This document shows positions 1 to 12,426 of a stretch of 64,000 nt of DNA, in pieces. The DNA lies in contig JACGWO010000005.1 in assembly GCA_034509735.1 (NCBI GenBank), forward strand, positions 11,611,692-11,675,691. The letters run 5' to 3'. Both the position numbers and the translations under genes were made by a program. The stretch comes from Sesamum alatum (Eukaryota > Streptophyta > Magnoliopsida > Lamiales > Pedaliaceae). Under the pieces are notes generated by a model that did not search any database, was not told the DNA's origin, and saw nothing but the letters and a program-made list of their open reading frames with translations. The first letter of the stretch is position 1. Each line of letters starts with the position of its first letter.

Positions 1-969
1 AGTATTTAGTTGAAGAAATTACAAAATATGTAAATAAGAAAAGCCATCAATGGTATCAGTTTTTCACTTATTTGTATTTTAACAAGAAAAAGTAAATCTA
101 TTTGCATAGGTCAACAATGTCAAACACAAGCAAAATCAACAAGAATATTCAATTAATAAACAAACGCCATAATGCTATAACCCATTTAAGTTCACATAAA
201 CTCAGGTGATCATATTACATTAGAAAGCACTTCAGAATCTCCAAACCTCACTTGTTGGTGATGTTTTCAAGCGCCAACATATCAGCACTACTCATGCTTC
301 TCCGCTAAACGCTCACTCAATCCCCCGCCCCAACAACAACACGCACACCAAACCAAATGTATGTGTAAAAATTAGTTAAGATTAAATATAGGATTAACCA
401 AGAACAGCCAAACCCAAAATGTTAAATCACAATAATTTCACCGAAAACAAACCGTACCTTCAGTCGGGGGCCTGGGGCCTCAGAAAACAGTAATGCAGAT
501 GGAAGCAAAACACAGACAGACTTCGATTATGCATTCACATTAAGAAAACCAATCAAGGGTTCTTAGAAAAGAAAAAGCAACACACATATCATGCCCCAGC
601 TCCACTTTTTTAAGCTTATTAACAAAAATTGCAGGCACAGTAAAATACAAGCGGTTAAAAGGGTCAATGAAACGTACCGAATCAAAGGGTTCTTTCCTCC
701 AAAGGTGTTTGATAAATTCCTGAGCTTGGAGAGGAGGTTGAAGGGAGTCCGGAGTGTAGGTGGCAACTGGCAGTATTTTGAAATGACCGGATCGTTGCGG
801 GCTGCGTGTTGTACAGGCAATGGGCTAACCGTAAATTTTCTCTGTATTTGTTAATGTTTATTATTTTTTACTTTACAACACCATATCTTAGTTTGTATTC
901 TTCATATACCATCACTGAGCTCAACATGCAATAGAGATTAGAGAGAGAGACCAAAGTATATAGAATCTA
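1..969. other. Intergenic DNA, no gene recognised
   Basis: AT-rich sequence with no open frame that resembles a known protein. On the minus strand there is a reasonable splice-donor context near 457 and a short open stretch around 251-330, so the edge of a minus-strand gene lying to the left cannot be excluded. I could not assemble a convincing exon. The two overlapping 85-87 codon frames at 563-854 are antisense to each other and show no domain. Confidence 0.4.
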
Positions 970-974
970 AAGCA

Positions 975-3184
975 TGTTATAATAGGTGACCAGAAAGCCA
1001 ATAGGTTTGGCATTTTGTAACCTATTTAACAACTTGATGTAATGTAATATTATGTAATGAATAAAATGAGTACTCTTTACCTATGGTATTCTCTTTGTTG
1101 TACTCATTTTTCATATGCTAAAACGGTATTTTACATGTATCGCAACAAAGCCCACAGACCATAATTAACAACTCATGCAGTTGGGCCACGCATTGGATGG
1201 TGGTCATGAAACCAACTTATAAAGAGTTGGGTTTGAAACGTTCCAATTCGAGGACCTCGAGACAGGGCATCGAGAGTCCTATAGAGACTTGCATCAAGAG
1301 GCGTGTTCATTGGATGAGTGTCGTGTTTCATCGGCGACAGGCGTAGGACGCCTACACAATCTTGATAGGTTGGTCGACAGGGGTCGAGCCGACTGGATTG
1401 ACTCGCAGGGATCATCATATGGAAGCCTTGGAGGCTAGCTCGGTATTATTGGATTTCCCCGGTTCTTATAGTACGGGAGTAATCCTCAGACTTGAGGAAC
1501 CATGGCAGTCACGTGCACAGGACGGTTGTATCTTGGATCTAGCGAGAGGTGATCATTCTGTAAGATGATCATTATAAGCCTTGTCCAATGCAGTCAGAAT
1601 GTGTGGCGAGGACGGTGGATTCCAAGAAGAGGATCCGTCCCCTGTCAGTATGTGACAGAGGTATCTCCTATGCACTCGGAGACACGTTCATGCTGCTTAA
1701 AACTGTGGCCACAGTGGTTGGTCGAACAGGAAATGGTTTCCTATGTTGATGCAATGAGGCATGCGTAGTCTCGAGTATTAAGCGTAGATGCCTAGTCAAA
1801 GATGGGAGCCGACGCCCAATTCCATACCCTAGACTAAAGCCGGGAGATGGTAGACGGAAGGATCGTACCCGTACAGAATCGGTGCCTAAATGTTCACGCC
1901 AAGATTCACCTAGTCTCTAGTGCCATGGACCGTTGCTAGACAGCCACCCATGGTAACGGGCCCTTGTGGGGCACGGGCCCAAGTCTAGCTGAGGGTGAAC
2001 CTAAAGGGTCACACACAAATCACCGAGAAGGTGGAGAAATTGACTTGGAGTCAATTTCGGAGGATGACTAAGTAATTAGATTACTTAAGGGATTATCCAT
2101 TGGATGGACGGGCCGATATTGTATCGGGCCCTTGTTTAATCGGTAAATAGGATTTATCGACTAAAGTAGAGAGTTGAGACGTTGAATCTTTTAATTGGAT
2201 TAAGAGATCAATAGGGATTATTTAAGTGGACCTTAAATTAAATTGGATTTAATTTTGGGTTCGTTGTAATTGGATTACAGTGAAACCCGGTCCATTAAAT
2301 TTTGACCCGAGAGGTGTGTTAATTCTAATTTTGAAATGGGAAGAAGTTGGACTTTTTCCCGATATAAACATGGCCGAAAATACTACCGTGGAGGGAGCAA
2401 AAATTGGCCATGTTTGATGCTAGATGTAGTTGACTTGTCTCTTTTGGTAAGAGACAAATCAACTCCAATCAAGCCTCTCCCTTTTGATATGATTTGATCA
2501 TACCTTAAGGGATGGTAGGCTTGATTGAAGAATTGACGGTGATTGATTGGGATGTATCTAGACATCCTTGGATGAACCTAGACACATTCCAATAATCACA
2601 TTAATCATGTATATATATGAGTATATACTAACATCAAAGCATAAAATTTATTATTCATCTTTTCTAGGAAAAGAAGAATAAAATCACACTCCTCTCTCCC
2701 TCAACTCTCGGCCACTTCACCCTCTCTACACTTGTGTTCTCATTTTGATCTAGGTTCAATTGGAAGAACAAAGTAAGTTTAAGAAGAACACTAATTGACA
2801 GTGTTTGTCTTCTTAAACCTTTTCCTCCTAGATCCATTTTCCTCTAGCAGAAAAACGAGCATCTCTTTCAGTGTGGTGTGGATCACCTTTGGAGAGTTCA
2901 TACTTTTGAACTTGGTGAACGTTTCCGGAAAGGAACAACGCAAGTAGCCGATTGAAAGATAAACTACAAAGGTAACTTGGTTTAATTATGCTTTCATAGT
3001 TTATTATTTTGTCTATGCCCTATGTTCAATATGCGTATTTAATATTGATACATCCTACATCGAACGTCCAGTTGAGCACCCAAGGGTACACCCCTTGGGA
3101 TTTTACGATTATGCTATTTAAATTTCAATTTACCGCATTCTCACGCTTCCGCTCGCGCTCTCGAGCGGATCCGCTTGTCCTTCA
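975..3184 (+). mobile_element. Solo LTR of the Copia family found at 4250-24802
   Basis: A 2210-bp sequence starting TGTTATAATAGG and ending CTTCA that is alignable along its length with the two LTRs of the neighbouring Copia element. Shared landmarks include the GGTGACCAGAAAGCC start and the CATGGACCGTTGCTAGAC block near 1922. It is bounded by a perfect 5-bp direct repeat AAGCA (970-974 and 3185-3189), the target duplication expected for an LTR element. No internal region lies next to it, so this is a solo LTR left by recombination between the two LTRs of a former full element. It is visibly more diverged than the two LTRs at 4250 and 22570 are from each other, so it is probably older. Confidence 0.93.
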
Positions 3185-3189
3185 AAGCA

Positions 3190-4244
3190 CTCACGTAATG
3201 CTTGGGTAAAATATATTTTAATCACTGATATTTTGTTTTAACTACAAAATAGTCCTTGTTCTTTTAATTCATTTCAAATTACTCCTTTTGGGTGATTTTC
3301 TCATATTATAATTATTATTATAAAACTTTTCCTTTTTTACCAAAAAACAAAAAAAAACATTTTGATCCCTAAGAAAGAGAAAATATATAATTAATTCCTG
3401 ATGAATTAAAACGTTACATGCCATCTTCGTTGTACCTAAAGAAACACAAGAATCACAAAGCCAAATAAATGCATGAGAACATGAAACAAAAACTGAAAAT
3501 GGGAGATCTGAATGCGAGACAGGATCCAAACTTGATCAGAAGAAGGATCGGAGGAGATGTTAGATCATAGAGTGTTTTGTAGTGCAGAAGAAAGAGAGGA
3601 GCAGGAGAGGATGAGTTAAGTAAACTAGCTGGCTATGATTTTCTTATTGCTACTTTTATGTCAATTATCAAGTAAGCTAGAAACAGTTTAGAAGTAGGCT
3701 ATGATATGCTATTTTTATTTCAATTTTCAATTAGCTAAATTACATTTTGCACCTTGGAATTAATTGAAATAGGCATTTACCACCTTGTAAATAAAAAAAA
3801 TTGCAATTGGAACCGTAAAAATCTTTCATATTGAAATATTGGCATTTCACTGGCCAACGTAATGGCTGGGGGAAGGGCAAATTTCCCCAAAAAAGAGTCT
3901 TCAATGTCCAAATTATGCATTTAATAAAATTAAATCAAAGTATTATATATTTTTCTCAATAAATTCATGGTATCAAATATTATATACTAAATGAAAGTAA
4001 ATAAGAAAATTGGTTTTTAACTATTTGAATTTTTTTTAACAAAATCATATTTTGGTAAAATCTACATTAATTTATAACTTTATATCAAACAACAATTATT
4101 TTTTCATTTAACTATCCATTATGTTCATATTTTTTTTTAAGTTTTTCAATTAACCTTAAAGACGAAGTTAGTTTTGAATTTAGCCAGACTTTGATCTATT
4201 ACCAAGTTTTGTATCTAAACGGCTCAGACAACATCTACCCATAC
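3190..4244. other. AT-rich spacer between solo LTR and Copia element
   Basis: About 1 kb of AT-rich DNA with poly-A and poly-T runs. The longest frame (86 codons, minus strand, 3269-3529) shows no domain. I see no gene, RNA gene or transposon end here. Confidence 0.6.
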
Positions 4245-4249
4245 AGTTG

Positions 4250-5689
4250 TGTTGGAATAGGTGACCAGAAAGCCAATAGGTTTGGCAATTTGTAACCTAT
4301 CCGACAACTTGATGTGAATGTAATATTATTATGTGATGAATAAGATGAGTGTTCGTCACCAATGGTACCTTCTTTGTTGCGCTCATCTTACATTTGTTAA
4401 AATGGTGTTTAACTTATATCGCAACAAAGCCCACAGACCATGGATAACAACTCGTGCAGTTGGGCCACGCATTGGATGGTGGTCATGAAACTAACTGATT
4501 AAGAGTTGGGTCTGAAACGTTCCAAGTCGAGGACCTCGAGACAGGGCATCGAGAGTCGTATTGAGACTTGCGTCAAGAGTCGTGTTCATTGGATGAGTGC
4601 CGTGTTTCATCGGCGACAGGCGTGGGACGCCTACACGATCTTGATGGGTTGGTCGACTGGGATCGAGCCGACTGGACTGACTCGCGGGGATCATCATATG
4701 GAAGCCTTGGAGGCTTGGTCGGTATGATTGGTTTTGCCCGGTTCCGATAGTACGGGAGTAATCCTCAGACTTGAGGGATCATGGCAGTCGCGTGCACAGG
4801 ACGGCTGTATCTTGGATCTGGCGAGAGGTAATCATTCTGTAAGATGATTATCATAAGCCTTGTCCAGTGCAGTCGGAATGTGTAGCGAGGACGGTGGATT
4901 CCAAGAAGAGGATCCGTCCCCTGTCAGTATGTGACAGAGGTATCTCCTATGCACTCGGAGACACGTTCATGCTGTTTGAAGCTGTGGCCACAGTGGTTGG
5001 TCGAACAGGGAATGGTTTTCTGTGTCGACGCAATGAAGCATACGTGGTCTCGAGTATTAAGCATAGATGCCTAGTCAAAGATGGGAACCGACGCCCAATT
5101 TCATACCCTAGACTAAGGCCGGGAGACGGTAGACGGAAGGATCGTACCCGTACGGAATCGGCGCCTAAATGTTCACGCCAATTCACCTAGTCTCTAGTGC
5201 CATGGACCGTTGCTAGACGGCCACCCATGGTAACGGGCCCTTGTGGGACACGGGCCCAAGTCTAACTGAGGGTGAACCTAAAGGGTCACACACAAATCAC
5301 CGAGGAGGTTGAGAGATCGACTTGGAGTAAATCGAAGGATAAAATAAGTAATTGGATTACTTAAGGGAAAGTCCATTGGATGGACGGGCCGATATTGTAT
5401 CGGGCTTTCATTTAATCGGTAAATTGGATTTTCGATTAAATATGGAAAGTTGAGATGTTGAGACGTTGGATCTTTTAATTGGATTAAAAGATCAACGGGA
5501 ATAATTTAAGTGGACATTAAATTGGATTTAATATTGGGTTCGTCGTAATTGGATTACGATAAATCCCGGTCCGTTAAATTATACCCGAGAGGAGAAATAA
5601 TTCCTAATTTGGGATGGGAAGAAGTTTGACTTCTTTCCTTAATTAAACATGGCCGACACGCTCCATTGGAGGAAGCAAAATCAGTCATG
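4250..5689 (+). repeat. 5' LTR of the Copia element, first part
   Basis: Left 1440 bp of the 5' LTR, matching the 3' LTR from 22570 onward. It stops at the ATG (5687-5689) duplicated by the CACTA insertion. The matching position in the intact 3' LTR reads CAGCCATGTTTCATGC without interruption (24005-24020), which proves the insertion point. Confidence 0.95.
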
Positions 5690-5830
5690 CACTACAACAA
5701 AATACATTTATTGGGACACTTTTTTTAGGATACCTTTTTATATGTGTCTCAAAATTATTATATTGGGACACATATTTAATTATGCCTCATTAGTTAACCT
5801 TACGAGGCACTTAAATATAAAATTCAATTT
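5690..5830 (+). repeat. Left terminal and subterminal repeats of CACTA element 1
   Basis: The 14-bp terminal inverted repeat is followed by several short GGGACAC / GTGTCTC motifs in both orientations. In this superfamily such subterminal motifs are the binding sites of the TnpA-type protein. The motif is read from the sequence; the role is inferred from the family. Confidence 0.8.
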
Positions 5831-8648
5831 GACAAAAAAATAAAATTAATAATTTGTTTAACTTTTATTTTAGTTTTTTCTTTTGTTTGATACTTTCTCA
5901 ATTATTAGTTTTCCTCTTCTTTTTGTTCATACTTTCCCTGCACAGAATATCTCACACACTCGATCTCTTCCTTCTCCATCACATCCCACTCTCCACAACC
6001 ACGTTCTCTCTCAGGTATGTCTTCTTCTTCATCTTTTGTTTTCTTCCTATTAAGTAAATTTCGACAATTTCGACATTAGGGTTTAACAAAAAACACTCCG
6101 TGAACCAGGATAATTTCTCTGTTTTCTTTTTTCATCTTCTGTTTTTCTTTCTCTGTTTTCTTTTCTTTTTCTTAATTTCTGATTTCAAGAATCAAGTCCT
6201 TGTTACTACACTATTGAATTTCTTTGTTGTAGATTTCATATAAAAAATTACTGGAGAAACATATTTGAATAATTGTGCGAAATTGTTGCGAAGAACCGAT
6301 CTAATTTGAAAAGGACGAATGATTCTTAGCACTTGGCGGTGGCTGAAAATTCTTTGAGGTTATGGTGTCCTTGCCTTCTTATTGCCTCAAGAATAGTATA
6401 AAATAATTCTATTGTGAAATGTAGTAATAGATTGCTACCAAAATTCTGGAAAGTCCTTCAATTGATTTGTATATTATATTCAATGTCAAATTTGGATTTG
6501 TATGATTGTGCATAATTATTGTGCCAAATCATGTAATCGATTTCTATATTGAAATTGAATGTCAAATCTTGCTTTGTATAATTGTGGAGGAATCCTATGG
6601 AATTGAAAACTCTGTTTTTTCATCTATGCAAATATTTATTATAAAACTCTAATTTAAGATTCTTGGGTCTTCTTACTATTTGACATTCAACTCTATATTT
6701 AATTAGTGAGATTTGGAGTTTTGTCCATGTGGGGTGAGATTAGGCAATCAAATTTTTGTGGCAGTAATGGTTTTTTTTTGCTAATTCTTGAGTTGTTCAA
6801 TAGGCTTTTTAGTTGAATTTGAAATAAAAATTGAGTTTATATATGTATACTTGATTTGCTCCATGTATCCAATGTTTTATTTGAATTGATTATCGAACAA
6901 GATAATATAAGAATTTGCTACAGAGTTCTACAGTAGAATTCTTAAATTCAGATAATTCTCTATATACTCTGTTTGGTCTGTGTGTGTGTTTTCCTTCAGT
7001 TAGAAAACACAATTTACAATCTGATTTTGTAGATAAACTAGTATTGGATCAAACAATAGTAGCATTGTCTCAATTTAAGAGTTGGCTTTCATACAATCTG
7101 TTTTCCTGAATTGGACAGCTTGATAGTTGATCTAGTATTGGCTTTAGTACAATCTGTTTTGCACATTACAATCTGTTTTAGTACAATCTGTGCAAATTAG
7201 ATCAAACAATCAGTTGATAAACTATCAATACTAGAATTCTATTGTAGAAGTATTGATAAACTATCAAGCTGTGCAAATTAGATCAACTGATCTAGTATTG
7301 GCTTTAGTACAGTCTGTTTTTCTGATTTTCTTGATTCAATCTTAGCATATGTGTTCTTGAGTTATTAGAGCTACTTTATTCTTTTGGTGATTAAGGTCCA
7401 CCTTAATTAGTGTGCTAACCTTGATGGGCAGATATAAGAAACACCTAGTCATTTACTTTTCAATTTAGCTACCTTTTTATAGTGCAATTTGAAACCACAT
7501 GTAGTTCCACTTGGTTACCCCAGTTTCATTTTTCAACCCCAATGTGTTATCCAAAAACACCCCATTTTTTAAACTGAATTACAGCTGCTATAAAACTACA
7601 ATCTTGAATTCCAGTCAGAAGTCTGTAAGCTTGGAAATTCCACAGTGGAGTGAGATATATGATTGTTGATGCAGCCATTTGTTGTTTCAAACCATGGGAA
7701 GTTAAAATCCAATAAAACAAACCAAAAGCCACTACTATATATATATATATGTATGTAAATTCAAGAACTTGTCCTTTAAAGTTATCTAGATGCAGTTCTC
7801 ATATCAAGCTGATACCCGTCTAGCATGTACACACAGTAGCAGTAATAAAAATTGAACCTTTAAAGGTAACCACACTCGTAAATGGACCTTCAAGCAATTC
7901 AGACTGTACTACTTCCTGAAATGTTAAAACCCCAGAACCATTCCAAAAAGATGAAGCTATTACTCAGTAAAACAGCCATACCTCCATTAGGACCAAGGGA
8001 ATGCTCAGCCATAACATTAGTGAGAAAAGTACACTCTTGAGATTGCTCCAATTTAGCTACCTTTTGATTTTCATTTACTTTTCATTCAAATAAACAGAAG
8101 ATGTTCCCTTTTAGTCAAATTTAGTCAAAATTGTGAAAAGAACCTTTATTACATTATCACTATAATAGTGATAGTTTGTACTTTTTTAATTTCTATATTC
8201 TAATTTTATGCTTTTACGCTTTTTAAACACAAGAATTGATTCTGTTTGTCTAACGAGTGATCTGTTTAGTTGTCATCGTCACGGTCAAAGGTAAGTACTC
8301 GCTTCACTTATTTCTCCTATAGTGAAATTATTTATAACATTAAAAAATTGTGGTACTCTTATTGTGCATTATTGTTTATTAGTTTTTAATGTAATACAAT
8401 ATGGAACATCAAGAGCACGTGTTTCTTGTGTTACTACTCAATGCATATTTTCCCCTGCTACTAAAAGCCCAACACATTGCACCCCTTATATTAATTAATA
8501 TTTATTTTTCTTCTTTATAATTTCTTGAATTGTTCAATAGTGTATCGAGTTTTAGTTTCTCCTTTAGACATTGCTAAATTGTTTCGTGCATTATTTGATG
8601 GATTTAAATTTCTTTTTAACTTAGAGATTTTATTTTAGTAGGTTCATA
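5831..8648 (+). other. Leader and 5' intron region of CACTA element 1
   Basis: Non-coding. A CT-rich stretch (about 5930-6015) ending in CTCTCTCAG followed by GTATGT looks like a transcribed leader with a splice donor, and the transposase start follows at 8649. Around 6900-7320 a sentence-like set of short repeats recurs (CTAGTATTGG, CAATCTGTTTT, GATAAACTATCAA). No frame here resembles a protein. Confidence 0.55.
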
Positions 8649-11600
8649 ATGGATAAGAGTTGGATGCATAAACCAAGGTCGACTAAAGAATACGAAAGAG
8701 GCTTAAACGAGTTTCTTGATATGGCTTTTGCTAATGTTTGTCTTAGTGGAAAAATCATTTGTCCGTGTAAATATTGCAAAAATGGAAAGTGGGTCATCAG
8801 AGAGCTTGCTAAAGAACATTTATTAGTTGATGGGTTTATGAAGGGCTACACAAATTGGGTTATACATGGGGAGACATCATCATCCGATCAAGTTTATTTT
8901 CAACAGTATAATGAAACTCGTATGCTAGATGATATGGATGGGTTGGTACATGATGCTTTTTGGGTGAAAGATACAGATTTGAATATGGAAGAGGAACCTA
9001 ATGAGCAAGCTAAGATTTTCTATAAATTGTTGGATGATGCTCAAAAAGAATTATATCCAGGATGCAAGCAATTTTCTAAACTTGCATTTCTCATCCGACT
9101 CTTTCACCTTAAATGTACCGGTAAATGGTCTAACAAGACATTTACGATGCTTCTTGAGTTATTGAAAGAGGCATTTCCTGATGCAACAGAGTCCTTACCT
9201 AACTCTTATTACGAAGTACAGAAGACAATTGGGGCTTTGGGACTCACATGTGTCAAAATTCATGCATGCCCTAATGATTGCATGCTATATTGGAAAGAGC
9301 ATGCGAATGACATATTTTGCCATGTTTGTAAAACTTCCAGATATGTTCAAAATGAAAATAATTTAGCTGATGAAGAAGACTCGTCAAGAAAGACCAAAAA
9401 GGTTCCAGCAAAAGTTTTGAGATACTTTCCCTTAAAGCCTAGACTTCAGAGGCTTTTCATGTCATCTAAGACGACATCATTCATGAGTTGGCATCATGAT
9501 GATCGCACCAGGGATGGTTATATGAGACATCCTAGCGATTCTCCCCTTTGGCATGCTTTTGATCAACAACATCGAGATTTTGGAAAAGACCCAAGAAATG
9601 TGAGGCTTGGTTTGGCAGCTGATGGATTTAGTCCATTTAGAATGATGAGTGTTGCTCATAGCACATGGCCCGTCATACTGACACCATATAACATGCCTCC
9701 ATGGATGTGTATGAAAGAACCCTTTTTCTTTTTGACCTTACTCATTCCTGGTCCTTCACCTCCTGGAAACAACATTGATGTCTACTTGCAACCATTAATA
9801 GATGAACTGAAAGAATTGTGGAATGGGGTTGAAACATATGATGCATCAAAAAAACAAAATTTTTATATGCGTGCAGCTTTATTGTGGACCATTAATGACT
9901 TTCCAGCATATGCAAATTTGTCTGGTTGGAGCACAAAGGGAGAATTAGCTTGCCCGTCATGCCATAAGGACACTTGCTTTAAATATTTATACAATAGCCA
10001 TAAAGAGTGTTATATGGGTCATCGTCGATTTTTGAGTGACGACCATCCTTATAGAAAAGATGCTAAATCTTTTGATGGTAACGAAGAATATGGTAAAGCA
10101 CCCATGCCACTTACAGGAGAGATGATTTTGGAGGAATTAGAGGGGTTCAACATGAAATTTGGGAAAAAGGTAAATGATAATCCGACTTTTCCTCACAATT
10201 GGAGAAAGAAAAGCATATTTTTTGATTTGCCATATTGGAAAGAGAATTTGTTGCGACCATAATTTGGATGTAATGCATATAGAAAAAAATGTTTGTGACA
10301 GTGTGGTGGGAACTTTATTAAATATAGAGGGGAAAACAAAAGATCATGAAAATTCTCGTCTTGATTTGCAAGACATGGGCATAAGGAGTGGACTTCATCT
10401 TGTTTATCTTGATTCAGGGAAAAGATATTTACCTACTGCTTGTTTTTCAATGAGTAAAAAGGAAAAAGATCTATTTCTTGAAGTTTTGCGAAATGTGAAA
10501 GTTCCTGATGGCTATGCATCTAATATATCAAGGTGTGTGCAAGTTAAACCACCAAAAATTTCAGGTTTAAAAAGTCATGACAGTCATATTTTGATGCAAC
10601 AATTACTTCCAATTGCTCTACGTAAAGTTTTGCCGAAGCATGTCAGAAGAGCTTTGATTAATTTATGCACATTCTTTAGAGAACTTTGTTCTAAAGTACT
10701 TAATGCTCGAGATTTGATTCGTCTGGAAAAAGAGATTGGACAAACTCTTTGTGACTTGGAGAAAATTTTCCCTCCATCATTTTTTGACATCATGATTCAT
10801 TTACCTATCCATTTGGCATACGAGGCTCGAATCGCTGGACCTGTGCAATACCGTTGGATGTATCCTATTGAAAGGTAAAATATCTTCTAATATTATTGTT
10901 GTTCTACTTAAATATTATAGTTTTTAAATAAAATTTTCTATATTTTGAAATTATAGGTATCTGTCTACTTTGAAATCATATGTGCGAAATCGAAGTCGTC
11001 CTGAAGGTTCCATTGCAGAAGCATATTTGATGGAAGAAAGTCTGACCTTTTGTTCAAGATACTTGGAGGATGTGGAGACTAAATTCAACAAAGTTAAGCG
11101 AAATGATGACAATGGTGGTAATATCAAAGTAGATTTTCCTATTTTTGTTAATCCCGGACGTCATATTGGAAGGCAAGACTCCGTAGTTCTAGACAAGGAA
11201 ATACTTACCAAGGCGCATCAGTACGTGTTGTTCAATTGTAATTCAGTCGAATCATTCATCGAGTAAGAGGTTTTTTTTTATTACCATTTTATTTATATAT
11301 GTTTAATATTACATTTTTTTTATTATGATCCAAATTACATGTAGACAACACAAAATCATCGTTAAAGATCAGAATCCTCGTCTTGGTAAAAAGGATGTTG
11401 AGCGCATTCATAGTGAGACATTTTCCAAGTGGTTTCAGAATCATGTAAGTTACTACATGAAAAATTACTTATTCATATAAACATTTTTTAGTTCTTTTAT
11501 ATATACCAATTTTTAAATTTATTGTTTGGATTGTTTTAACAGGTTGAAGCAATGCATCTTGATGGGCATCAATTGTCAGAAGAACTTAGGGCCTTAGCTC

Positions 11601-12164
11601 GAGGCCCTAATCTAGTTGGGAAACGATATAGAGGATTTATCGTCAATGGTTTTCGTTTTCATGTTAAAAAGTTTGAACATCGAAGAAGAACACAGAATAG
11701 TGGATTAGTTGTTGCTGCACAAACTAGTAGTTTCGCTAGTAGAAATGACAACAATCCTGTCATTGGTGAAGTCACTTACTATGGAGTGCTAAAAGATATA
11801 ATTGAATTAGAGTACATTGGTGGCGGAAAAATAGTGATGTTTGAATGTGATTGGGTGTCACCAGGAAGGGCACAAAAGTATGATGAAAATGGCTTCACCT
11901 TAGTTAATTTTTCTAAGTCCAAGCAGCATGATGAGCCATTTGTACTAGCTTCTCAAGCGCAACAAGTTTTTTTATGTAGAAGATCCAGTTGAAAAGGGAT
12001 GGCATGTAGTTGTGAGAACAAAAGCTAGAGATTCATTTGATATGGATCCAATTCTAAGCATCGATGGAGGAACATCTCATCAAAATGATAATGATGATGT
12101 TCAGAATGTTGAAAATGAACAAGCTACTTGGGTTAGAGAAGATATCGAAGGATCTATTGTTTGA
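8649..12164 (+). pseudogene. CACTA TNP2-family transposase, two single-base frameshifts
   Basis: Transposase of the En/Spm group that cuts at the CACTA ends. Exon 1 (8649-10874) opens with the transposase-associated domain (residues about 1-80, with the PCKYCKNGKW cysteine pair), then the tnp2 domain including LGLAADGFSPF and PGNNIDVYLQPLIDEL with the conserved acidic residues, and the WSTKGELACPSC zinc-type motif. Exons 2-4 (10957-11262, 11345-11444, 11543-12164) carry the DUF4218-type and DUF4216-type C-terminal regions. All introns are GT-AG. The frame is lost twice, each time by one extra base: a C at 10257-10258 and a T in the run 11967-11973. Homology continues uninterrupted in the next frame after each. 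As written it is a pseudogene, but only by two small indels. Confidence 0.9.
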
Positions 12165-12426
12165 AAGAAAAAATAAGTTTAATTATTTTTATTATACTTT
12201 TCTGTTGGATGACAATAATATTTATGAAATAAACTCATTTTCTCCTTTTTCTTCTTTTTCTTTTGTTGCTTATCTTATAGATATTTGTATGTAGTTTATT
12301 TTCATTAATGATATTGATGCTTCATAAAATGGTGAGTGTTATATGGCTTATTACACTCTATCATATCATTACTAATTTATCTATTGATTCATAGTTTAAT
12401 TTTATTTTTTACTCGATATGCAGATT

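Noticed and set aside
4867..5190. A 107-codon open frame present in both Copia LTRs (also 23188-23511), with an antisense 79-codon frame
   Set aside because: It lies wholly inside the LTRs and shows no domain. Two nearly identical open copies are expected from recent LTR duplication.
5649..6057. Hydrophobic 64-67 codon frames at the left end of CACTA element 1
   Set aside because: Phenylalanine/leucine-rich composition reflects T-rich DNA. One frame crosses the transposon border.
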